Source: DATLLN01 sp963720885 (lineage in GTDB: Bacteria; Actinomycetota; Thermoleophilia; Gaiellales; JAICJC01). From it: 64,000 nt of DNA. Under the pieces are notes generated by a model. The model ran no database searches and was not told the origin of the DNA. It was given only the letters and a program-made list of their open reading frames with translations. The position numbers were made by a program, and so were the translations under genes. This document shows positions 26,097 through 34,491 of the stretch, one piece after another (position 1 is the first letter of the stretch; every line of letters begins with the position of its first letter). The DNA lies in NCBI GenBank assembly GCA_963720885.1, contig CAVRGW010000006.1, positions 310,001 through 374,000 of the forward strand, read 5' to 3'.

Positions 26097-27082
26097 CAAC
26101 GAGCTCCCTCTCCCGGGACACCGAGGTCCAATCGGTCGCACCTGATCATGAACCTGAGCGTTTACCCACACGTGCCGGCCAGAAGCCGATCATGGTTGCC
26201 ATCACCGTCGTCCCGTTCGCGGGCGTGATCACGGCGATCTGGCTGCTGTGGGGATCGGCCGTCGGGGTCACGGACCTTGTGTTGTTCGGCTCGCTCTACG
26301 TGCTGTGCGCGCTGGGCATCACCGTCGGTTACCACCGGATGCTGACGCATCGGGCGTTTCGCGCTCACCCGGCGCTTCGCGCCGTACTCCTGGTGTTCGG
26401 ATCGATGGCGGTGCAGGGCAATGCCATCGGATGGGCGACGGATCACCGCACGCATCACGCCCACTCCGACAAGGACGGCGATCCTCATTCCCCGCACGCC
26501 GGCTTCGCATCGGGCATTCTCGGCCAGGCTCGCGGACTCGTCCACGCCCACGTCGGGTGGATGTTCCACCACGAGCGGGTCGCAGACCGAAACCGCTGGG
26601 CCAAGGATCTTCTCGATGATCCGATCATCGTGTTCGTCGACAGGACGTTCGTGGTCTGGGCCGTGGCGGGATTTGCGCTCCCGTTTGCGATCGGCGGCCT
26701 GCTGGGCGGATGGAAGGGAGCGCTCACGGGATTGATCTGGGGCGGCCTGGTACGAGTCTTCGTCGGACATCACATCACGTGGAGCATCAACTCCATCTGC
26801 CACGTCTTCGGGCAGCGGCCGTTTCTCGCCGGTGACCAATCGACGAACAACTGGTTGCTGGCCCTCCCATCGCTCGGCGAGAGCTGGCATCACAATCATC
26901 ACGTGTTTCCGTCATCTGCATACCACGGACTCGGTCGTCAGGTCGACGTGTCCGGCATCTGCATCTCGGCCTTCGAGCGCCTGGGACTCGCATCCGACGT
27001 CCGCCGCGTGACCGACGGGCAACAGGCGCGAAAGCGCCCGCCGGACGCCGGGATCAGTCGTTCGCCGGAGGCACGGTCGTGA
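26093..27082 (+). CDS. acyl-CoA/fatty acid desaturase (delta-9 type)
   Basis: A 329-residue membrane di-iron desaturase. The three histidine boxes are HRMLTH, HRTHHAH and HHNHH, separated by two pairs of hydrophobic segments in the usual order; GDQSTNNWLLALPSLGESWH precedes the third box. It introduces a double bond into acyl chains and would fluidise membranes under cold or other stress. ATG 26093 overlaps the STAS stop codon. Its 3' end overlaps the convergent DUF2254 gene by 29 bp. Confidence 0.92.
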   Translation: MTTSSLSRDTEVQSVAPDHEPERLPTRAGQKPIMVAITVVPFAGVITAIWLLWGSAVGVTDLVLFGSLYVLCALGITVGYHRMLTHRAFRAHPALRAVLLVFGSMAVQGNAIGWATDHRTHHAHSDKDGDPHSPHAGFASGILGQARGLVHAHVGWMFHHERVADRNRWAKDLLDDPIIVFVDRTFVVWAVAGFALPFAIGGLLGGWKGALTGLIWGGLVRVFVGHHITWSINSICHVFGQRPFLAGDQSTNNWLLALPSLGESWHHNHHVFPSSAYHGLGRQVDVSGICISAFERLGLASDVRRVTDGQQARKRPPDAGISRSPEARS

Positions 27083-28378
27083 ACCGCCGTTCGCGGATCG
27101 GTGCCTCGATCCCCGCGGCGACGCCGACCCCCTGGCGGTCGGGCGCGCGCGCATAGGGGATGTCGTGCTCTGTGACCTGGTTGTCGATCGCCAGGTCAAG
27201 CAGCCGCAGCTGATCGTGCAGCACCGGCCGGCGGTATGGCGGGGCGAACTGGACGAGGTCTTCCAGCGACGCGCGCAGCCGACGTGTGACCTGCGGCGTG
27301 CCTGCGCCGGCCTGGCGGATCTCGTCGTAGGCAAGGTGGACGTAGGCGTCCCAGTTCATCACCCGGAGGGTGACGCGCACGACGCCCTCCGAGTCGGTGA
27401 ACCGGCCGTCGTGGAACTGGCGCCGGGCGATGAGGCGGAGGCAGTCGTGCAGCCGGTCGATCGCCTGTACGGCTGTCGTCGGGTCGAGAAACGGCGAGTC
27501 GGAGAGCGACCGCTCGGCGATGTCGACCAGCAGGCGCAATCCGTAGGCGACATCCTGGTCGAGCGTGCGCTCCAGGCCGAGGACGATCGAGTCGCGCGCA
27601 TGGTCGAGCTGGTCGGGGGTCAACTCACCCTCGACGCGCAGAAGCGGCGCGCCTGACGCAACGAACTCGCCGAACGCCGGGATCAGATGCAGGGTGCAAT
27701 CGGCATCCTGGGCTGCCTGGACCAGCCGGTCGAACTCCACGTGGCAGAGCACCCCAGATGAGGTTGAGGCGACGAGCGACCGGTCGACCGGCCGCGGCTC
27801 GTCGGGTCTGGGTACTGCGCGTCCAGCAGGCGCCGCGTGTCGTCCCCGACCAGCTCGATCAGGGCGGAGACCCGCAGAGACCGTCCGATGTGATTGACGT
27901 AGAGCACCAGCACCGCGATCGAGACGACGACCAGCACGAACGCGACGACGACCGTCAAGCCCGGCACCTGGCCGGGGCCGCCGCTGCCGATGATCACCTG
28001 ACGCATCGCCAGCATCGCGAACGCGAACGTCCCGACGAAGATGCCGATGGCGAACTGACTCGGCTTGTCCTTCAGGATCGGCTGCACGATCCGCGGCGAG
28101 AACTGCCCCATCGCCAGCTGGACGACGACCATGGTGATCGTCAGCACCAGCGCCGCCAGGCTGACCATCGATGTCGCCACCGCCCCGAGGATCGTGAGCG
28201 CGGCGTCCGGTCCTCCCGTGAACGATCGCGGAATCAGGTCGTACCCCGACAGTCCGTCGATCCACAGCGTTACGTAGGACAACACGACGCCGGCGACGAC
28301 GCACATCACCGGGACGAACCACAGGCCACTGCGCACCTGCGCCGCCACCCGATACGAGGACTTAGGACCGACCGCCAT
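27054..28378 (-). CDS. DUF2254 membrane protein, one frameshift
   Basis: About 440 residues. Four hydrophobic segments in the first half (FVPVMCVVAGVVLSYVTLWI, SMVSLAALVLTITMVVVQLA and two more) with FSPRIVQPILKDKPSQFAIG between them are diagnostic of DUF2254; the second half is a soluble helical domain (FDRLVQAAQDADCTLHLIPA). The frame shifts near 27810. Function is unknown. Start ATG 28378 is 16 bp after the DUF1990 gene, with which it forms an operon. Confidence 0.82.
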
Positions 28379-28394
28379 CCGGTTGAGGTACCCC

Positions 28395-29567
28395 CTACTC
28401 CCCGGCCTCAACCTCGGTGACGCCGATCGGCCCGGCGTCGCCGACGTGCGGTCGGGCGGCGCGCTCGAGCGCAGCCAGTCGCAGCGCGTCGGCGTCGCTG
28501 GAGTGCTCGGCTGCGCGCTGTGCCCGGATCGCGGTGTCCGCCGGGCCCAATCCGAGATGATCGAGACCGGCCCACAGCGCGCGAACGCTCTCGAGCAGCA
28601 GCTGGCAGCCCTCCAGTTCGACGACCGAGGTCAACGGCGAGCGCCGGAGCAGCGTGCCATTCGACTTTAAGCGACCGATCCTCTCGCCCGCCCGGACCGC
28701 CGCCGTTCGGGCCCGGGACGGTGCCGATCCGAAGCTCTGCAGCACGACCTCGAGTTCGCGCCGGTCGGACTCGGCGTCCTTGCGGATCACGCGGGCCAGC
28801 GCGCGTTCGGCATCGACCGGACTGCTCGAGCCGATGCGGGCGCTCAGCTCGCACAGCGCGATCAGCAGGGCATGATGATCGCGCAGATGCACCACGAGGT
28901 AGCGGCGGTCGAACGTGCGGTCGCCCTCGCGGATCCCGCTGCGCAGCGCCGCATCGGTGAGGAATGCCATGCGGGCACATGCGCGGCGACCGAACTCGAC
29001 CTGCTTGTGCCGTGCGAGCAGCCGGAAGCCGACCTGCACCACCGGGCTCATCGCTGCCGGCCGGGATACGGCGTGGGTGCGGAAGTCGACCTCGCCCGTG
29101 TCCAGCCACTTGCGCACCTCGTAGTTGCGCTGGCCGGCCTCGACGTGGCCCTCGAGGGTGCGGTACTCCCATGCCGAGACGCGCACCGGTCGCCCGTCGA
29201 TCTGCCGCTCCTCGTCCACGACGCCGCCCGCGCGAACACCCGCGTAGAACCGAAGCCCGATCGCATGCAGGATCAACAGCATGTTCCTGCCCTCGAGCGG
29301 CTCGCCGGCGTCGTAGTGCGCCTCGACCAGCGTCGGGTCGGCGAAGGCGTAGCTCCGGCTGAGCCGGCTCGCGATCTCCCAGGCTCCGCCCGGCTCCGGC
29401 TGGCCGGGCTGCTCCGCACGCAGTGATTGCCGGTAGTCGTCACGGTGCCAGCCGGCACCGTCGACGCCGGCGGGATCGAAGTTCAACCGCCGCGCCTCAA
29501 GCTCGTGGAGGCGACGATCGACGTCGGCAGGCCCGATGCTCCAGTCAGGCAACGGCACGCACATCAT
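28395..29567 (-). CDS. DUF1990-domain protein with long C-terminal extension
   Basis: About 390 residues. SAWEYRTLEGHVEAGQRNYE and VDFRTHAVSRPA in the N-terminal half match DUF1990, an SRPBCC-like fold of unknown function. Roughly 200 residues follow that are helical and rich in Arg and Leu and that I do not recognise. The start (ATG-ATG at 29567/29564) lies inside the 3' end of the preceding DUF1990 gene. A third gene, DUF2254, completes the set. Confidence 0.72.
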   Translation of the reverse strand: MMCVPLPDWSIGPADVDRRLHELEARRLNFDPAGVDGAGWHRDDYRQSLRAEQPGQPEPGGAWEIASRLSRSYAFADPTLVEAHYDAGEPLEGRNMLLILHAIGLRFYAGVRAGGVVDEERQIDGRPVRVSAWEYRTLEGHVEAGQRNYEVRKWLDTGEVDFRTHAVSRPAAMSPVVQVGFRLLARHKQVEFGRRACARMAFLTDAALRSGIREGDRTFDRRYLVVHLRDHHALLIALCELSARIGSSSPVDAERALARVIRKDAESDRRELEVVLQSFGSAPSRARTAAVRAGERIGRLKSNGTLLRRSPLTSVVELEGCQLLLESVRALWAGLDHLGLGPADTAIRAQRAAEHSSDADALRLAALERAARPHVGDAGPIGVTEVEAGE

Positions 29568-30285
29568 CCAGTCGGCGCGTCTCGATATCGATGCCGCCGG
29601 CCAGGCTGCCGCCGGCCAGATCCGCCGCCCGCTCCACAAAGGACGACCACATGTGCAGCTGGATCTCCTTCGACATGCGCAGGTGGTGGTACAGCAGGTT
29701 CGACAGGCGGTCGCCGCTGCGAGCCCAGGACTCGATCTGGAAACACAGCTCACCACCGTCCGGAAACGCGCGAAACTCGATCTGGCCCGCCTCGAGATGG
29801 CCGGCGAGCGTTGCCAGGCGAAACGACGTCGGGGTGACCTCGGCGACGCGGACGGGGCCGTCCCACGGTCCAGGCATGCGGACGACGAACTCGTCGCCCG
29901 CCCGCAGGACGCCCTCGTCTCCGCGAACCTTCTGGAACCGAGCGAACTCCGTCGGGCTGGCCCGGTTGGGATCCTCTCCCACCCGCGCGATCAGCTGCTC
30001 AGGCGACAGGTCGGCGTCCCGGACGCGCGCCGTGTAGCGACGGCGAAACAGCGGCCCCACTCCATCAGTCGGGCTTTGCAGCTCCTCATGGGCAAGAGTG
30101 ATGGGGATCGGCGGCGGACCATCGTCCGCGGAGCCTGCCAGCTCGCGGCGGTGGATCGGCGTCGTCCGCCACATGTAGTGCCACGACGTGAGCGAGACGC
30201 CCGCCGGCCACACCGCCGCCGTCAGCAGGCGGCGGCGCAATGATTGTCGGCGGGGCACGGCGAGTCGGGTGCCCTCGGCGGCCAT
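29545..30285 (-). CDS. DUF1990-family protein
   Basis: About 246 residues. SWHYMWRTTPIHRRELAGS near the start and FVVRMPGPWDGPVRVAEVTP, LATLAGHLEAGQIEFRAFPD and ESWARSGDRLSNLLYHHLRM in the core are strongly conserved in actinobacterial DUF1990 proteins. The GHLEAGQIEF segment parallels the GHVEAGQRNYE of the neighbouring gene, so the two are distant paralogues. I chose ATG 30285; a start at 30342 is possible. Function unknown. Confidence 0.75.
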   Translation of the reverse strand: MAAEGTRLAVPRRQSLRRRLLTAAVWPAGVSLTSWHYMWRTTPIHRRELAGSADDGPPPIPITLAHEELQSPTDGVGPLFRRRYTARVRDADLSPEQLIARVGEDPNRASPTEFARFQKVRGDEGVLRAGDEFVVRMPGPWDGPVRVAEVTPTSFRLATLAGHLEAGQIEFRAFPDGGELCFQIESWARSGDRLSNLLYHHLRMSKEIQLHMWSSFVERAADLAGGSLAGGIDIETRRLDDVRAVA

Positions 30286-30318
30286 GTGTGAAACCCCGCC
30301 CGCTCGGGCACCCGCCCC

Positions 30319-30567
30319 TTGGTGATCATCAGGACACTCCACCGCTCAGGGATCCGCGACAGCCACGTCCAGGCGCTGTCGGTCGGGTCGGTCGCGCTGT
30401 GCATCAGCCTGTGGATCCGCGCGAAGACGGTCGACCAGGCCGAGCGCGGCAACGCGGAGCGGCGGGCGATATTCGTCGGGTTGTGGGCGCCGACCCTGTG
30501 GGGTATCGCCATCTCGCTGAGAGAACGCGAAGGCCGCCGCAGTGCGTGGTCGCGGCGTCGTCTCTGA
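30319..30567 (+). CDS. small conserved membrane protein
   Basis: An 82-residue protein with hydrophobic segments LSVGSVALCISLWIRA and FVGLWAPTLWGIAISL joined by KTVDQAERGNAERR. This pattern recurs in small actinobacterial proteins of unknown function. It is the only plus-strand gene between two minus-strand genes. The start codon is uncertain. Confidence 0.55.
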   Translation: MVIIRTLHRSGIRDSHVQALSVGSVALCISLWIRAKTVDQAERGNAERRAIFVGLWAPTLWGIAISLREREGRRSAWSRRRL

Positions 30568-30588
30568 GCCGCGAACGAGTCCTGGTAG

Positions 30589-31131
30589 TCACGGCCGCGA
30601 ACCGGCGCGCGACGCTCCACGGCACAGCCGGGCTCCGGCCACACGGCTGACGTACTCGAGCGCGACCTCGGCATCCTCCCAGGAGACAGACGCACAGGCG
30701 TCGACCATGATCGAGACCTTGAGCCCGCGCTCGCGGGCTGCGATCGCAGTCTGCGCGACGCACATCTCGAGCGCCGTTCCGGCAAGCACCAACCGCTCGA
30801 TCGACAGGTCGGCCAGTACGAGTCGCAGCGGGGTGTCGTCGAAGGCCGAATAGCCGGGTTTGATCACGAAGATGTCGTCCTGACGTGGCGCGATCGACGG
30901 GATCAGATCTCCGCACACGCCGGCCAGCGCGCGATCGACGATCGCATCACCGTCGGCCGTCCAGTCCCCGAAATGATCGTTGGCGTACATGATCGGCAGG
31001 CTCGCCTCGCGGCTCGACGAGAGCACTTCGCGGAGCTGCGGGTGCGCGTCTCGGAACGACTCGGCCAGCCGGGCACCGTCTTCGTGCCGGAAGTCGTTCA
31101 GGACGTCGACCAGAAGCAGCGCGTCGTTCAT
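30589..31131 (-). CDS. isochorismatase-family cysteine hydrolase
   Basis: A 180-residue hydrolase. The catalytic triad is the Asp of LLLVDVLNDF, the Lys of FVIKPGYSAF and the Cys of LVLAGTALEMCVAQTA. Such enzymes hydrolyse amide or ester bonds of small molecules (nicotinamide, N-carbamoyl compounds, isochorismate); the substrate is not evident. ATG 31131 begins the family homology. A SigB-like promoter candidate lies 20 bp upstream. Confidence 0.87.
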   Translation of the reverse strand: MNDALLLVDVLNDFRHEDGARLAESFRDAHPQLREVLSSSREASLPIMYANDHFGDWTADGDAIVDRALAGVCGDLIPSIAPRQDDIFVIKPGYSAFDDTPLRLVLADLSIERLVLAGTALEMCVAQTAIAARERGLKVSIMVDACASVSWEDAEVALEYVSRVAGARLCRGASRAGSRP

Positions 31132-31150
31132 ACCCTCACGGTCGTTCCAG

Positions 31151-31175
31151 ATACCACCCAGAGGCGGTCTCAAAC
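31151..31175 (-). promoter_or_regulatory. SigB-like promoter candidate, isochorismatase gene
   Basis: Minus strand: GTTTGA (31175-31170), a 13-bp spacer and TGGTAT (31156-31151), a fair match to GTTT...GGGTAT. It faces another such candidate for the divergent ferritin-like gene. Confidence 0.3.
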
Positions 31176-31182
31176 GCCGCAG

Positions 31183-31208
31183 GATTTTCCGGTCGCCGCC
31201 ACGGGTAC
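31183..31208 (+). promoter_or_regulatory. SigB-like promoter candidate, tandem ferritin-like gene
   Basis: GATTTT (31183-31188), a 14-bp spacer and GGGTAC (31203-31208). The stretch GCCACGGGTA is identical to that of the candidate in front of the PIN gene (10482-10491), with the same spacing. Confidence 0.35.
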
Positions 31209-31253
31209 GCGTCAGGCTCAGACGTTTTGACACTCCGGCTATGGAGGTTGCCA

Positions 31254-32218
31254 TGAAGGACAATCACGATGATCAGTTGAACGCCTACCTTCGGGATGCC
31301 CACTCGATCGAACGGCAGGCGCTGGTTCAGTTGCGGTCCGCACCGGACATCGCGGGAGACGAGCGGATCGCCGATGTGTTCCGTGCGCACCTGACCGAGA
31401 CCGAGACGCACGAACGACTCGTCCGTCAACGGCTCGACGCACGGGGCGCAACACCATCCGCGATGAAAGACGGCGTGATGGCCGCGGGCGGCAAGGGATT
31501 CGTGCTGTTCGCGCGGCTTCAGCCGGACACGCCCGGCAAGCTTGTCACGCACGCCTACTCCTACGAGCACCTCGAGAAGGCCGGCTACGCCATGCTGGCG
31601 GAGGCCGCGCGCTGGGCCGGCGACGACGATACGGCCGCGGTCGCGGACCGGATCCAAGCCGAGGAGGCCAAGATGGGCGAGCGCCTGGCGCAGCACTTCG
31701 ACGACTCGCTGAACGCGTCGGTCGGAGACATCGCGCCCGAGCGTCTCGAGGACAAGCTGACCTCGTCGCTGGCCGACGCCCACGCACTCGAGAGCCAGAC
31801 GATCACCCTGGTCGAGCGGGCACCGCACCTCGTCGACGACCCGGCACTCGCGTCCGTGTTCGACACCGTGCGCGCACAATCCGAGAGTCACCGCGAACGC
31901 CTCGAGGCCCGGCTCGCCGGCCATGATGCGCGGGCGTCGCGGATCAAGGACGCGGCGCTCCGGCTCGGCGGCTTCAACTGGTCGCTGTTCTTCCAGGCTC
32001 AGCCCGACTCGGCGGGCAAGTTGACGGCGTTCGCCTATGCCGTCGAGCACCTCAAGATCGGCGGCTACGCCCACCTCCAGGGCCTAGCGAGGCGTGCCGG
32101 CGACCGCGAGACGGTCATGGTGGTCGACGATATTCTGGACGACGAGCGCCAAACCGCAGCTGCGCTGGAGTCGCAGTTCGGGCACGCGGTCAGCGTGTCG
32201 CTGGGACAGCCCGCGTAG
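31254..32218 (+). CDS. tandem-duplicated ferritin-like protein
   Basis: A 321-residue all-helical protein made of two homologous halves (about residues 5-150 and 165-315). Each half has LxxAYLRDAHSIERQALVQL-like and HLTETETHERLVRQRLDARG-like helices, then a DUF892-like Phe-rich link (KGFVLFARLQPDTPGKLVTH and NWSLFFQAQPDSAGKLTAFA) and a YEHLEKAGYAML/VEHLKIGGYAHL helix. Each could bind two metals. A GGAGG site 5 bp before ATG 31254 decides the start. Oxidative-stress protection or iron handling is inferred. Confidence 0.8.
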
Positions 32219-32312
32219 TCGCCGCCGCCTGAAGGCGCCCGACACGCGCGCCCGGTCGTCCGGCGATGCCCGCAAGGCGGCGCATCAAGACCGAGCGCGC
32301 GTGTCCGGCGAA

Positions 32313-32337
32313 CCGGCAGCTAGGAAACCGCTGCCGG
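32313..32337. terminator. bidirectional hairpin between convergent genes
   Basis: CCGGCAGC and GCTGCCGG form a perfect 8-bp stem with a 9-nt loop. It contains the stop codon of the minus-strand gene (32320-32322) and lies 95 bp past the plus-strand gene. Confidence 0.4.
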
Positions 32338-32814
32338 ATCCTCAGCAGCGGCGAGCTGCTCGGACGCTGCGTTGACCTCGGTGAAGTGGCGCTCCTGGAT
32401 CGGAATCGCCCACTCGCAGAGCGCAGCAACCTGCTCGTCGCTGACGCTTCGGGTCATCGTCTTGAGCACCTTCCAATGGCCGACCTCGCCCGCTTCCGCC
32501 ATCGTCAGGAACTCGAAGCCATCGAGCGCGTCCGAATCCGGATCGAGATAGATCTTCATCATGTCGGCGCCCTTGCGCTTGGTCGCGGACGCCTCTTCCT
32601 GGATCGCGGTCTTCTTGCCCTCGAGCGTTTCGACGATGCGCAGGCACCGCTGCTCGGTCTCAGCCGCCTCGCTGTGCATCTGCTCGAGCTTGCCGACCAG
32701 CTCCGGAGCCTCGTCCTCGGCCAACCGCGTCACCTTCTCGGTCGCCGCCTGCGCAGCCATCGCAAGCCCCATCACCTCACCAAGCTTGGTCTCCATGTTC
32801 GTCAACTCAGCCAC
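32320..32814 (-). CDS. helical ferritin-like hypothetical protein
   Basis: A 164-residue helical protein without a named family that I can recall. ELTNMETKLGEVMGLAMAAQ and LCEWAIPIQERHFTEVNAAS contain Glu/His spacings like those of ferritin-like proteins, and it lies beside two such genes. GTG 32814 is chosen because AAAGGA lies 7 bp upstream. A GTTTGG...GGGCAT pair (15-bp spacer) about 55-80 bp upstream may be a SigB-type promoter. Confidence 0.7.
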   Translation of the reverse strand: MAELTNMETKLGEVMGLAMAAQAATEKVTRLAEDEAPELVGKLEQMHSEAAETEQRCLRIVETLEGKKTAIQEEASATKRKGADMMKIYLDPDSDALDGFEFLTMAEAGEVGHWKVLKTMTRSVSDEQVAALCEWAIPIQERHFTEVNAASEQLAAAEDPAAVS

Positions 32815-32895
32815 GCCCGCGTCCTTTCTGATCGGCAACTCTGACGACGGGACGATGCCCCGCACTCAGTTCGCGCCAAACGCGCGTTCCGCTGA

Positions 32896-34420
32896 TCAGA
32901 CCGCCGGTCGGAGCAGCGCCGCCCCGTGCGGCGGCAGTGACTGGGCGTCGCGCTGCGGAGCGCTGGCCACCTCCACCTGCCACCGCTCGGCGAGCGGCAC
33001 GTCTGCCGGCTGCTCGCCGAAGTTAACGAGCACCAGCCGGCGGTCCTCGTCCGAGACGCGCTCGTAGGCGAGCACCTCGCCGGGCGCATCGTGCAGGCGC
33101 ACCGTGCCACGGCGCAGCGCGGGCGACGCGCGGCGTGCCGCCAGCAGGTCGCGATAGAGGTGGAGCATGGACCGTCGGCTCCCGTGCTCCGACTTCGCGT
33201 TTCGCACGTCCGCCTGCGGCGGCCAAGGCAGCCAGGGGGTTGACGGCCAGCCGTGGCAAGGGCCGGCCTCCCAGGGCACCGGCGCCCGGCATCCGTCGCG
33301 ACCGCCTGGGTCGACGCGGAGCCGCTCGGGCACGACCGCATCCTCCAGGCCGAGCTCGTCGCCCTGGTAGACGAACGGTGTGCCGCGCTGCGTCGTCAGG
33401 ATGACGGCGGCCGCTCGCGCCGCAGCCTCGCTGCCCAGCCTGGTTCGAACACGCTGGACGTCGTGGTTCGACAGCACCCAGGTCGGCCAGGCGCCCGACG
33501 GGAGCTCGCGCTCGACACGCTCGATCATGTCCTGCCAGGCACCCTTCGTCCACGGCGCATACAGGGGCAAGAAGTTGAACACCATGTGCAGCTCGTCACT
33601 GTGACCGTAGAAGCTTCCGATGGATCGACAGGTCTCCCAGATTCACCTCACCGACCGTCGTCCGCTCACCGGGATAGCCATCCACGAGCCGGCGAAACCC
33701 GCGGATCAGCTCGTGCGTTATGGGCTCGTTCTGGATCCCGACGCGGTCGATCTCCCCCAACGCGGCCGGCTGGTCGGCGAACATCGGATCCTTGCCGATG
33801 CAGTGAACGACGTCGATGCGGAAACCGTCGATGCCGCGATCAAGCCAGAAGCGCAGCACCCGGTGCATGGCGTCGACGACCTCGGGGTTCGACCAGTTGA
33901 GGTCGGGCTGCTGCGCCAGGAACAGGTGAAGGAACCACTGCCCGGTGGCGTCGTCGAGCGTCCAGGCAGGACCACCGAAGACCGCGCGCCAGTTGTTCGG
34001 CGGCGCGCTGCCGCGGCCGTCCCGCCAGTGATACCAGTCGCGCTTCGGCGATGACCGCGACGAGCGCGACTCGATGAACCACGGGTGTCGGTCCGACGTG
34101 TGGTTCGGCACCCAGTCGATCAGCACGCGGATGCCGCGCTGATGTGCGGCGGCGATCAGACGGTCGGCGTCCGCGAGCGTGCCGAACAGCGGGTCGACGT
34201 CGCAGTAGTCGCTGACGTCGTAGCCGAAGTCCGCCATCGGAGACCGGTAGAACGGCGAGATCCACACGGCATCGACGCCGAGCCACGACAGGTGGCCGAG
34301 CCGCCGCTCGATTCCCGGGAGGTCGCCGACGCCGTCGCCGTTGGTGTCGAGGAATGATCGCGGGTACACCTGATAGACGACGGCGTCGCGCCACCAGGGA
34401 ACGTGTCCGTCATCCACCAT
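32896..34420 (-). CDS. GH13 alpha-glucosidase/alpha-amylase family enzyme, one frameshift
   Basis: About 508 residues, TIM-barrel glycoside hydrolase. VYQVYPRSFLDTNGDGVGDL, DWVPNHTSD (conserved region I), DGFRIDVVHCI with the nucleophile Asp (II), TVGEVNL with the acid/base Glu (III) and VLSNHDVQR (IV) are all seen. The frame shifts near 33610, between GEVNL and the SFYGHSDELHM that normally follows. The pattern suits oligo-1,6-glucosidase, alpha-glucosidase or trehalose-metabolising enzymes. It is divergent from a second GH13 gene. Confidence 0.87.
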
Positions 34421-34449
34421 TACGGCGGTGGTTCCCCCCGAGACGACGC

Positions 34450-34473
34450 GGTGAACACCGTCGCCGGTTCACC
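34450..34473. promoter_or_regulatory. inverted repeat between divergent GH13 genes
   Basis: GGTGAAC (34450-34456) and GTTCACC (34467-34473) form a perfect 7-bp repeat with a 10-bp gap, one helical turn apart, in the 71-bp space between the two genes. It is a candidate operator for a common regulator. Confidence 0.35.
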
Positions 34474-34491
34474 GAGAGGCGCTTGGGGAAC

